Shown here: one piece after another, positions 44,142-50,999 of the stretch
Layout of the letters: each line of letters starts with the position of its first letter
Numbering within the stretch: the first letter of the stretch is position 1
From: an uncultured Clostridia bacterium
Lineage (GTDB): Bacteria > Bacillota > Clostridia > TANB77 > CAG-508
Reading direction: 5' to 3'
DNA: 50,999 bases
Assembly: GCA_948530865.1 (NCBI GenBank)
Contig: CAOTKV010000013.1
Coordinates: 2,581-53,579, forward strand
Position numbers and translations under genes: made by a program
Notes under the pieces: model-generated
What the model was told of the DNA's origin: nothing
The model's database searches: none
Seen by the model: only the letters and a program-made list of their open reading frames with translations

Positions 44142-46976
44142 ATGAAAAAAATTCTAAAAAGATTATTAGTAATATTATTAATATTTCTTACAATTAATGC
44201 ATCTATATTATCGAATGTTGCACATGCAGGAGTAGTAGATGATTTTATTGAAGGTGTTGCAGCAGGCATTATTGGTATTTTTGCATATCCAATTCAATTA
44301 TTTTTATCATTATCTGGAAAAGCAATAAATTTAGTAACTGGAGGTGTTGCTGGAGTTGACGATGAAGATGGAAAGGTATTAGAAACAATAACACCATTTG
44401 ATATATTATTTAGTCAGGAAACTGGCAAAATAAATATAGTTAATGTTAATTTCTTTGATTCTAAAATAGAGTCGGATTCTATAGTAGGAACAATTCAATC
44501 AAGTGTTGCTGCATGGTATTATATTTTAAGAATGATTGCATGTGCAATATTACTTGTTATATTAATATATGTTGGTATAAGAATGGCTTTAACTACAATT
44601 GCATCAGATAAAGCAATGTTCAATAAGATGTTAACAGATTGGGCATGTAGTGTTGCTTTAATATTCTTATTACAATATATTATGATATTTACATTTAATG
44701 TAAATGATGCTTTAGTAAAGGCAATGTATACAATTGCCCAGTCTTCTGTGGATGAATCAGAAATGACAATTGCAGATGCATTTGGTGAAATATTTTTAAG
44801 GGGATTCCATTTTGGTGTAGATGGAATTGGAGCTTCAGTTGTATATTTTATATTAGTAATACAAACAATTGGATTACTTATATCATATATTAACCGTATG
44901 CTTAAAGTTGCATTTTTAATGATAATATCTCCATTAATTACGCTAACATATTCAATAGACAAGATGGGTGATGGAAAAGCACAAGCTTTAAGCACATGGT
45001 TGAAAGAGTTTGTTTATACTGTATTAATACAACCATTTCACTGTATAATATATATAGTAATGGTTGGAACAGCACTTAATTTATTAGTAACAGCACACCA
45101 TTCTACTAACTTAGGATTTGCAGTACTTGCAATTATGTGTGTGAAATTTGTACAAGATGGTGAAAAAATTGTTAGAAAAATATTTCATTTTGAAGATGAT
45201 AATAATGGAACATCTATCGCTGCAGGTATGGCAATGTCAGCTATGGCATTAAGTAAATCAAAAAGTATAGGTAAATCTTTAAAATCTGGTGTTACTTCAG
45301 CAAAAAATCTAGGAAGAAATGCAAAAAATATGATTGGTCATATTGGAACAGACGCATTAGTTTTAGGAAGTATGATTAGTGGAAAAAATAAGGTAACAGA
45401 TTCAGAAGGAAATACTCATAGAATGTCTTATGCTGAAACTAAAGAACAGATAAAAGAAAATAAAGAAAAAAAATTTACAGCTAGTCTAGATAAAGAACAG
45501 GAAGCTCAAGCACAAAAATTGATGAAGGCAAATCCAGGTATGACTAAACAAGAAGCTTTAGAAAAAGCAAAAGAGCCATTAAATAAAAGAGCAGAAGAAA
45601 TTCAGAAAGCAAATCCAGGTATGTCAAAATCAGCTGCTATGGCAAGAGCAAGAGCTGAAAAAGGAAGAGAAGCTTTCTATAATGAACATAAAATAAGAGG
45701 TGCAGCACATAAAGCTAATCGTAAGATTAATGGATTTACATCTAAAGTTTCAAGTAAAGTAAATGCAATAAAACAATTAGATACTTTTAAAGATTTACAA
45801 GGTATTGCTTCAGCTTATATGGCTATGGGAACAGGAGTTGCAGTTGGTGTTGGAATGTATGGAAGTGGACAAAATTTAATGCAAGCTAGCATGGCAGGAG
45901 CAGCAGCATACGGATCAATGAGAGAATTTAGTAAGGATACAACATCAACACTAGTAAATGATGCAGTACAAAGTGTTGCTGCATTAAGTGGAGAAACCTC
46001 AGAAGAAAAGGAAGCAGAACTAAGAGAAATTTCACAAAAAGATGGTTCAGAGTATGAAGATGGTTCAGATAGAATAAAAGATATACTTAATAATTTAGAG
46101 AGACAGTTACAAGCTTTAGGAATGGATAAAAAGTCTTCAAATAAATTTAAAAATAGAATACATAATGAAGTTAGAGCAAATGCATTAAAAGGAAATCCAA
46201 CAAAAATTTCTGATATAGTAAAAAATAATATAGAAACATATAATAACTCAGCAGAAGGAAGCAGTAATCCAATTAATATGGCAAAAGACTTTTCTGCATT
46301 AAATAATGCAGCATTTATGACAAGTGATTTTGAAAATGAAAAGATTACATATAATAATATACAAAAACTTGTATCTGGTGGTGCAAGTATAGATACAGCA
46401 ATTGATGATATTCTTAAACAATATAATGCGTATAATTCTTCTGATCTTCCACCAGTGGATAGAGAATTTTCATCTGAAAGATATGAAAGTAATGATGTTG
46501 AATTTGAAAATCCAATACATGAGTATAATGATAATGTAAGTGAATTAGATAAAGAAGTAGAAAGTGCAACACAAAAAGAAGTTGATAGAGTAATTGAAGA
46601 ATTTAAAAATTCAGGACAACAAGATCTTGATGAAAATTTTGCTAGAGACATAATGGATGATGCAAAAGCAGAAATTACAACAGAGTTACAGGATAAAATT
46701 AGAGAAGTACTACGAACAGTAGAAAAAGAAGGAGCATCGAAAACATCTGAAATTCAAAGTTTAACAACAGAATTACAAAATCAAATAAAGACATTAGAAA
46801 GTGAAAAAACAACGTTAATAAGTGAAAAAGATAAGGCTCTTAAATCTGGTGATGTAGCAGAGATAGTCAGAAAGCAAACAAGTTTGGCAGAAAATATTTA
46901 TAAAACTCAATATATGCAAAGTGCAATAAATTATATGAGTAATGATGGCAAAAATGGTGGTAATGGAGGAAAATAA
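44142..46976 (+). CDS. Large VirB6/TrbL-like protein, second intact copy
   Basis: 944 residues from ATG 44142 behind AAAGGAG; a TTG at 44133 in frame is too close to that site. Signal peptide ends near NVAHA. The membrane core (about 110-370) has YVGIRMALTTIASDKAMFNK and ITLTYSIDKMGDGKAQALST with LKEFVYTVLIQPFHCIIY. Downstream are two NPGM repeats near residues 464 and 491 (NPGMTKQEALEKAK and NPGMSKSAAMARAR), a short hydrophobic Gly/Ala patch, and a long coiled-coil end (AEITTELQDKIREVL onwards). The tail ends NDGKNGGNGGK. Same operon; the following gene starts 2 nt later. Confidence 0.85.
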   Translation: MKKILKRLLVILLIFLTINASILSNVAHAGVVDDFIEGVAAGIIGIFAYPIQLFLSLSGKAINLVTGGVAGVDDEDGKVLETITPFDILFSQETGKINIVNVNFFDSKIESDSIVGTIQSSVAAWYYILRMIACAILLVILIYVGIRMALTTIASDKAMFNKMLTDWACSVALIFLLQYIMIFTFNVNDALVKAMYTIAQSSVDESEMTIADAFGEIFLRGFHFGVDGIGASVVYFILVIQTIGLLISYINRMLKVAFLMIISPLITLTYSIDKMGDGKAQALSTWLKEFVYTVLIQPFHCIIYIVMVGTALNLLVTAHHSTNLGFAVLAIMCVKFVQDGEKIVRKIFHFEDDNNGTSIAAGMAMSAMALSKSKSIGKSLKSGVTSAKNLGRNAKNMIGHIGTDALVLGSMISGKNKVTDSEGNTHRMSYAETKEQIKENKEKKFTASLDKEQEAQAQKLMKANPGMTKQEALEKAKEPLNKRAEEIQKANPGMSKSAAMARARAEKGREAFYNEHKIRGAAHKANRKINGFTSKVSSKVNAIKQLDTFKDLQGIASAYMAMGTGVAVGVGMYGSGQNLMQASMAGAAAYGSMREFSKDTTSTLVNDAVQSVAALSGETSEEKEAELREISQKDGSEYEDGSDRIKDILNNLERQLQALGMDKKSSNKFKNRIHNEVRANALKGNPTKISDIVKNNIETYNNSAEGSSNPINMAKDFSALNNAAFMTSDFENEKITYNNIQKLVSGGASIDTAIDDILKQYNAYNSSDLPPVDREFSSERYESNDVEFENPIHEYNDNVSELDKEVESATQKEVDRVIEEFKNSGQQDLDENFARDIMDDAKAEITTELQDKIREVLRTVEKEGASKTSEIQSLTTELQNQIKTLESEKTTLISEKDKALKSGDVAEIVRKQTSLAENIYKTQYMQSAINYMSNDGKNGGNGGK

Positions 46977-46978
46977 GA

Positions 46979-49600
46979 TTGAAGAAGATTACAAGTAAAA
47001 TATTAGTAATTTTAATATTAGTAATTATATTATTTGAAACTTGTTTTTCAAATAGTCTTATTTCCTATGCTGGTGAAGATAAAGTTGGATTATCTCAAGA
47101 AGGAATAGAAAATATATTGAGTTTAGCAAATGGAATAGTATCAATAATTTTATGGATTCCTAAACTTGAAATAACAACACTTGTAAGTTTATTTTACAAA
47201 TTAATTGGTGAAATTGCTGAGATGGAGAATACTACTTCTCCAGGCTCTATTACACCATATAAAATATTTTTTGGAAAGTATGATTTACTAAATGTAAATA
47301 TGTTTGATAATGTTGGAAAATCAGATGGATTTGGACTTGCATTTAGAAAATCTATTGCAACTTGGTATTATGTAGTAAGGTTAATAGCAGTAGCAATATT
47401 ATTAGTAATCCTAATTTATGTTGGAATTAGAATGGCTTTATCTTCTATTGCAGATGATAAAGCTAAATATAAAAAAATGTTATTTGACTGGGTAGTAGGA
47501 TTAGCATTAATTTTTATTATGCATTATATAGCATTATTTACAGTTTATTGTAATGATGCAATTGTGCATGCAATAGATATCGCATATTCTTCACAAACAG
47601 ATAATGCAGAAGATATGATTAATAAAATTGCTTCTAAAGCAGCTTTTGGTGGTGGAATGATTTCATTTTTTGCATTATTAGTTTATGTTGGAATTGTAGC
47701 GCAAACAATATTTTTCTTACTTGCATATATAAATCGTGTATTAAAAGTAGGTTTTTTACTAGTAATATCTCCATTGATAACAGTAACATATGCAATTGAT
47801 AAAATGGGAGATGGTAAAGCTCAGGCTTTAGAATCATGGCTAAAAGAATATGTATATACAATTTTAATACAACCATTTCATTGTATAATTTATTTTTCAT
47901 TTATAAGTATAGCATTTGAATTGGTTGTACCGAAATCTGGGCTTGATATTAGTTATAATCAATTAGCAGCTGGAGTGTTAGCTATTTTTTGTATAAAATT
48001 TATAAATGATGCAGAAAAAATTGTAAGAAAAATATTTGGATTCCAAGATGATAACAGTAAAACATCAATGGCAGCTGGTGCAATGATGGGAGTTGCTCTA
48101 GTAAAAAATGCTGGAAAAATGGCTACAGGTGTAAAAAGAGGAGTTAATACACTTGGAAATGCTGGAACTAAATTAAATAAGATGAAAAATAATTTTATAA
48201 AAGATGCTCCTAAAATGCAAGCTATAATGGGAGATAAAGGACCAGCAAAATATTTAGGAAAAGCTATTGGAAAAGCTGGTAGAGGAGTAGATAAGCTTAG
48301 CAAAGGGGTAGACTCTGTAAAAGGTAAAGTAAAAAATAGTGGTGTAGGTAAGGCAGCAAGCGCAGCTAATAAAAAAATTAATGGAGCTAAAACAGTATAT
48401 GGAAAATTAAAAAATACTAAAGGTGGACGTATTGCTGATGCTGTTGGTAGAAAAGTTGCTGCTGCAAGTGTAGCTGCAATAGCTTTTGCTGCAACATATG
48501 CAACTGGAGATACAGATGCTTTATCAGCAATAGGTTATGCAAATGCATTAGGATCTGCTACAGATAAAATGTTTGATAATTCACATAAACGAAATCAAGG
48601 AAATGCTGTATTAGATGCTAATGAGGCTGATAGAATTGAATATGAAGATTTGAAAGAAAAGAAAAGTGAAGCCGAAAAAGACTATGAAGATGAAAAGGCA
48701 GATTATGAGGATGCTAAACCAGATATAGAAAAACTTAAAGAAGCAGATAATTATGATGAACAAGCAGATAATTTAAAGAAAAGTGTAGCTAAAGATGAAG
48801 CAAAACTTAAAAGTATGGATAAAACAACTCCTGAGTATAAAGCATTAGATACAAGCATTCAGCAAAAGAAATACGAAATAAATAAATTGCATAAAAAATC
48901 AGAAGAAATTAAAGATAATTTAAGCAATGAAACAGTAAGAGAACAAGCTAAAAAAGGATTAAAATCATCACAGATAGATAAAGGGTATAAAGATAGAATA
49001 AAAGATAAGGAACATAAAGCAAGAGCTTTAGCAAGAAATGTAAGAGAATTCTATAGTGAAAAAGCTACAAGACAAAGATTTAAAGAAAGAAGAAATAGTG
49101 TAACTGAACAAACTATTAAAGATCAATCTAAACAAATAGAAAAATTAATTCAACAACTAATATCAAAACGTGATCAAATGGCTGGTGCAGGAAATGAAAA
49201 TGGTGAAAATGATGCAGTAATGTCATATGAAGATATGATGGATGGAAAAAGAATTGCAAGTTTACTACAAGCAAACATTCAAAAAGATTATTTTGAACAC
49301 TCAGGTTTATCAGCTGATGAGTTATTAAGAAAAGCAGGTGGGGAATTTCTTTCAATGGATTATGGGGAAGGTACCGCTGACAAAAATCTTGCCAAAGAAA
49401 TGAATGATATAGCCAGCGAATTAAGGACACTAGTAAGAGAGCAACAAGTTAATTATCGTGTTCAAGGTATAGATAAGGCAGCAGAATTAGATAAAGCAAT
49501 GGGAAGAAGTTCAGAAAGATTTGAACCAGATGTAATGGGAGAAATTTTGGCAAATGCAGCTCGTAATGAAAAAGCAGTAAAAGATGCTAATAACAATTAA
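46979..49600 (+). CDS. Large VirB6/TrbL-like protein, third intact copy
   Basis: 873 residues from a TTG start, with GGAGG inside the end of the previous gene as ribosome binding site. Signal peptide ends near SYAGEDK. The membrane core (about 120-350) has YVGIRMALSSIADDKAKYKK and TVTYAIDKMGDGKAQALESW with LKEYVYTILIQPFHCIIY. Residues ~370-530 are basic and Gly/Lys-rich, ~550-650 form a strongly charged coiled coil (DLKEKKSEAEKDYEDEKADY), and the rest is helical. It is closest to the copy at 44142 in the core and differs almost completely in the tail. Confidence 0.85.
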   Translation: MKKITSKILVILILVIILFETCFSNSLISYAGEDKVGLSQEGIENILSLANGIVSIILWIPKLEITTLVSLFYKLIGEIAEMENTTSPGSITPYKIFFGKYDLLNVNMFDNVGKSDGFGLAFRKSIATWYYVVRLIAVAILLVILIYVGIRMALSSIADDKAKYKKMLFDWVVGLALIFIMHYIALFTVYCNDAIVHAIDIAYSSQTDNAEDMINKIASKAAFGGGMISFFALLVYVGIVAQTIFFLLAYINRVLKVGFLLVISPLITVTYAIDKMGDGKAQALESWLKEYVYTILIQPFHCIIYFSFISIAFELVVPKSGLDISYNQLAAGVLAIFCIKFINDAEKIVRKIFGFQDDNSKTSMAAGAMMGVALVKNAGKMATGVKRGVNTLGNAGTKLNKMKNNFIKDAPKMQAIMGDKGPAKYLGKAIGKAGRGVDKLSKGVDSVKGKVKNSGVGKAASAANKKINGAKTVYGKLKNTKGGRIADAVGRKVAAASVAAIAFAATYATGDTDALSAIGYANALGSATDKMFDNSHKRNQGNAVLDANEADRIEYEDLKEKKSEAEKDYEDEKADYEDAKPDIEKLKEADNYDEQADNLKKSVAKDEAKLKSMDKTTPEYKALDTSIQQKKYEINKLHKKSEEIKDNLSNETVREQAKKGLKSSQIDKGYKDRIKDKEHKARALARNVREFYSEKATRQRFKERRNSVTEQTIKDQSKQIEKLIQQLISKRDQMAGAGNENGENDAVMSYEDMMDGKRIASLLQANIQKDYFEHSGLSADELLRKAGGEFLSMDYGEGTADKNLAKEMNDIASELRTLVREQQVNYRVQGIDKAAELDKAMGRSSERFEPDVMGEILANAARNEKAVKDANNN

Positions 49601-49616
49601 ACAAAGGAGAATAATA

Positions 49617-50135
49617 ATGAAAATTAAAGGTGAAAACAAAGTACCAATAATAATAGCAATAGGTGTTATTATTGTAGTAGTATTAGTTGTAAAAGATTTT
49701 AAAGATCGAGATCAATCTACAAATTATAATAACTTAACTTCTGAAGAAATAACAGCAGCTGTAAACAATGAAATTGCAACAATGGAAATAAATACTTTAT
49801 CTACAATGGATGAAAGAGATAGAATTGAGCATTATGTTTCTTCATTTGCAGATGCTATTGAAGAAGAAGATTATGAAAAAGCATACTCTATGCTATATGA
49901 TGATTTTAAGAAAAATTATTTTCCTAATTTAAGCAGTTTTGAAGAATATGCAAAAAATAAACTTCCAAAAGTTGTTTCTTTTGAACATACAAACTTTGAA
50001 AGAAATGGTGATTATTATATTTTATGGATAACAATGTCTGATCCTCTTAGTGGAAAAGGTTCAGAAAGAAAAATGAATTTTGTTGTTAAAGAAAATGATT
50101 TAAATGATTTTGTTATATCATTTTCAGTTATATAG
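49617..50135 (+). CDS. Single-pass protein with NTF2/VirB8-like domain, copy 1
   Basis: 172 residues from ATG 49617 behind AAAGGAG; an in-frame start at 49584 lies inside the previous gene. One membrane span near residues 8-27, a linker, then an alpha+beta domain: YVSSFADAIEEEDYEKAYSM, FKKNYFPNLSSFEEYAKNKL and strands YYILWITMSDPL and KMNFVVKEN. The helix-then-strands pattern with a dyekAYsmL helix is typical of NTF2-like folds. VirB8 and TcpC are single-pass NTF2-like T4SS assembly factors, so this is the proposed role, by fold and position only. Confidence 0.65.
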   Translation: MKIKGENKVPIIIAIGVIIVVVLVVKDFKDRDQSTNYNNLTSEEITAAVNNEIATMEINTLSTMDERDRIEHYVSSFADAIEEEDYEKAYSMLYDDFKKNYFPNLSSFEEYAKNKLPKVVSFEHTNFERNGDYYILWITMSDPLSGKGSERKMNFVVKENDLNDFVISFSVI

Positions 50136-50152
50136 GAAAGGAAGTTTAGCAT

Positions 50153-50999
50153 ATGACTTATACGGATTTAAGATTAAAAATTAGACGTTGGTTTAGAAAG
50201 TATTCAAAATTAGTATTAGTTTTGTTTTTGGGATGGTTTACAATATTTATTATAAATTATTATATGAGCCATCAAACAATTAAACCTGAGCCAGAGACAA
50301 CATATGAAATGCATACATCAGTTATGGATACTAGATCTACAGTTCCAACATCAATTCAAGATACAATTGAAAAAATGATAGATGAATACGTTGGATATTG
50401 TAATGAAGGAAATTTTCAAAAAGCATTTAATATGTTATCAGAAGATTGTCAAAAATATGAATATGATAATAATGTTGTAAATTTTATGCAACATGTATAT
50501 ACAAAAATGCCAACGAAAAGGCATCACGCAGTTCAAAATTATTCAAATACAGAATATGATGGAAAAAAACTATACATTTATGAAATTAAGTATACAGATG
50601 ATTTATTAGCAACTGGGCTAACAAATGCTACATATGCATTTACTTCTGAAAAAATGGTATTTTATAATGAAAATGATGAAGTTAAAATGAATGTTGGTGA
50701 CTATGTGTATCATTCAGATATTAAGAAAATATCTGAAAATGAATATTTAAAAATAGATGTTATAGATAAAATAGCAAATTATAGCTCTGAAACATATCAA
50801 GTTAAATTTACTAATAGATCAAATTATAAAGTTGTAATTGCAGATGGTGTTGAAACAGAAGAAGTTAGTTTAGTTTTATCAAATGAAACAAGACAAAGAG
50901 GTTCTACTTTTGATATTGTTTTAGATCCACAAGAAGCTCAAACTTATACATTTGAATTTCCTAAATTTATGGATGATGGAGATATATCACAAAGCTTAT
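50153..50999 (+). CDS. Single-pass protein with NTF2/VirB8-like domain, copy 2, partial
   Basis: At least 282 residues, running off the right edge. ATG 50153 follows AGGAAAGGAAG. A basic N terminus (RLKIRRWFRKYSK) precedes a membrane span at about 19-36. The next part parallels the preceding gene: MIDEYVGYCNEGNFQKAFNM, a YEYDNNVVNFMQHVYTKMP segment, and strands KKLYIYEIKY and KMVFYNEN. From residue ~190 on a second, beta-rich domain begins (VIDKIANYSSETYQVKF, then VSLVLSNETRQRGSTFDIVL), immunoglobulin-like in look. A VirB8-like assembly role is inferred. Confidence 0.65.
   Translation, partial: MTYTDLRLKIRRWFRKYSKLVLVLFLGWFTIFIINYYMSHQTIKPEPETTYEMHTSVMDTRSTVPTSIQDTIEKMIDEYVGYCNEGNFQKAFNMLSEDCQKYEYDNNVVNFMQHVYTKMPTKRHHAVQNYSNTEYDGKKLYIYEIKYTDDLLATGLTNATYAFTSEKMVFYNENDEVKMNVGDYVYHSDIKKISENEYLKIDVIDKIANYSSETYQVKFTNRSNYKVVIADGVETEEVSLVLSNETRQRGSTFDIVLDPQEAQTYTFEFPKFMDDGDISQSL

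Noticed and set aside
43313..46651. Long minus-strand frames beneath the VirB6-like genes
   Set aside because: Low-complexity Ser/Leu/Phe translations of Glu/Lys-rich coding sequence; no starts or SD sites.
28681..50999. Complete conjugative element
   Set aside because: No relaxase, coupling ATPase, integrase or attachment site is visible, so only a secretion-type machinery can be claimed.
1..50999. Reassigned TGA codon as in some small-genome Bacillota relatives
   Set aside because: Several clear genes, including rfbG, end at TGA in the expected place, and no gene needs TGA readthrough.

Overview
The window is very AT-rich, close to 28% G+C by eye, with AAGGAGG-type ribosome binding sites, TTGaca/TATAAT promoters and TGA used as a normal stop. 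This suggests a low-GC Bacillota, probably an uncultured gut-type Clostridia. No rRNA, tRNA, transposase, integrase or CRISPR array was seen.

Left part (1-12.7 kb): a decayed unidentified gene; a convergent two-gene alarmone module (HD hydrolase plus RelA/SpoT synthetase-like protein) that resembles a toxin/antitoxin pair; a MutT-type Nudix gene; and an orphan trpB preceded by a complete ribosome-mediated tryptophan attenuator (leader peptide with two Trp codons, mutually exclusive hairpins, terminator). Next come an unidentified gene of strikingly higher G+C, a second Nudix gene, a FAD/Rieske oxidoreductase, a MazG-like pyrophosphohydrolase, an Spx/ArsC-like protein and two large multi-pass membrane proteins of GT-C appearance.

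Middle part (13-28.6 kb): a stand-alone VirB2/TrbC-like pilin gene, then one long co-directional operon for a nucleotide-sugar and glycan pathway. It holds a GT-C-like membrane protein, glucose-1-phosphate cytidylyltransferase, CDP-glucose 4,6-dehydratase, two tandem GtrII-type membrane glycosyltransferases, the B6/2Fe-2S 3-dehydratase RfbH, an FkbM methyltransferase, a KDPG-type aldolase, a ThDP-dependent decarboxylase/ligase, a HAD phosphatase, a sugar reductase/epimerase, a sugar C-methyltransferase and a GtrB-like lipid-linked glycosyltransferase. Together they fit a CDP-3,6-dideoxyhexose given a carbon branch (yersiniose-like), loaded on a lipid carrier and transferred outside the membrane.

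Right part (28.7-51 kb): a type IV secretion system running off the right edge. It has seven more small pilin-like genes in tandem (eight with the solo gene), VirB3-like, a VirB4 split into an N-terminal-domain protein and an ATPase, four VirB6/TrbL-like proteins (one with a frameshift, three very large), two paralogous membrane-anchored proteins of unknown family, and two single-pass proteins with an NTF2/VirB8-like look. No relaxase, coupling protein or peptidoglycan hydrolase is visible inside the window.

The glycan operon is sandwiched between pilin genes, and three pilin transcription units have near-identical promoters (TTGAAA, 17 nt, TATAAT). The reading offered as inference is a surface appendage/secretion locus whose pilins or envelope may be decorated with an unusual branched deoxysugar.
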